Assembly (NCBI GenBank): GCA_003245715.1
Contig: QKCJ01000057.1
Span: 1-43,874, forward strand
Direction: 5' to 3'
DNA: 43,874 nt
Source of the DNA: a bacterium
GTDB lineage: Bacteria; Planctomycetota; SZUA-567
Shown: positions 43,650 to 43,874 of the stretch, piece by piece
Position numbering within the stretch: position 1 is the first letter of the stretch
Layout: every line of letters begins with the position of its first letter
The notes under the pieces: model-generated
What the model was told of the DNA's origin: nothing
What the model saw: the letters and a program-made list of their open reading frames with translations, nothing else
The model's database searches: none
Made by a program: the position numbers and the translations under genes

Positions 43650-43874
43650 CTTTATCGCTACGCGGTTCTTGGCGTGATTGGTGGAAAAAGTATCAAACTC
43701 AAATCACTTATTTCATCAGCTTAAGCCCGGCTTATAATTTTACGTCTTTTCGTGCCTATACGCTAAACAACGACGTCTGTAACTTATTGGGCTGACTTGC
43801 TCTTAACCGAAATATGACTCCAACAGGGTAAACAGCTATGAAAGCTAAGCCCCCGGGGCTCCCGGCTGTAACCT
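43401..43874. other. Degenerate DNA with G10 run, no assignable gene
   Basis: The transposase C-terminus is not readable here. A run of ten G occupies 43570-43579. A plus-strand frame to 43795 ends with SPAYNFTSFRAYTLNNDVC and may be the tail of another broken gene; I do not recognise it. An ATG at 43838 with weak AGGG ahead could open a gene that leaves the window (MKAKPPGLPAVT), too short to judge. Confidence 0.35.

Overview
The window looks like the chromosome of a Gram-negative bacterium of the PVC superphylum, most likely Lentisphaerota or a close relative. The reasons are a pseudopilin of the type multiplied in that group, a sulfatase and secreted glycoside hydrolases, a BamA homologue with an outer-membrane lipoprotein, and a sigma-54 activator. 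This placement is an inference from gene content; there is no rRNA in the window.

Layout. (1) 1-8425 is an accessory segment that ends beside a tRNA-Arg. It holds a winged-helix/nucleotidyltransferase pair resembling an AbiE-type toxin-antitoxin module, whose nucleotidyltransferase is frameshifted. It also holds an AraC regulator divergent from a redox cluster: a YqhD-like alcohol dehydrogenase, a cupin with a frameshift, a cupin-carboxymuconolactone decarboxylase fusion, an alpha/beta hydrolase, a flavodoxin and cyclophilin-like proteins. (2) 8630-15550 is a cell-envelope and housekeeping block: tRNA-Arg(CCG), BamA, a YiiX-like lipoprotein, a P-loop protein, two related periplasmic proteins, and a lysine-rich 35-residue miniprotein. 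(3) 15782-21394 has a sigma-54 activator with a degenerate receiver, then an Rrf2 regulator followed by two Cys/Met-metabolism PLP enzymes and cysteine synthase, a sulfur amino acid locus. (4) 21629-35032 is a carbohydrate-use region: a LacI regulator with two matching operators, a Gfo/Idh/MocA oxidoreductase, a sulfatase, IclR and AraC regulators, a large secreted clan GH-A hydrolase, a second cytoplasmic one, a pseudopilin, a type I dehydroquinase-like protein and an SDR oxidoreductase. No transporter is seen. (5) 35542-41881 is a signalling block: a small exported protein, a receiver/histidine-box protein without an ATPase domain, a hybrid histidine kinase with two frameshifts, and a membrane PAS-GGDEF diguanylate cyclase. 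(6) 42190-43874 is decayed transposon DNA.

Five frameshifts (near 1190, 4445, 38828, 39065 and 42752) can each be repaired by adding one base to a homopolymer. That points to consensus errors in the assembly, at least for the four that lie outside the transposase. The transposase also carries an in-frame stop and is decayed regardless. The best candidates for undescribed biology are the miniprotein with its GGCGEGC core, the glycan-degradation region that pairs a sugar oxidoreductase with a dehydroquinase-like enzyme, and the receiver domains with altered phosphorylation sites.
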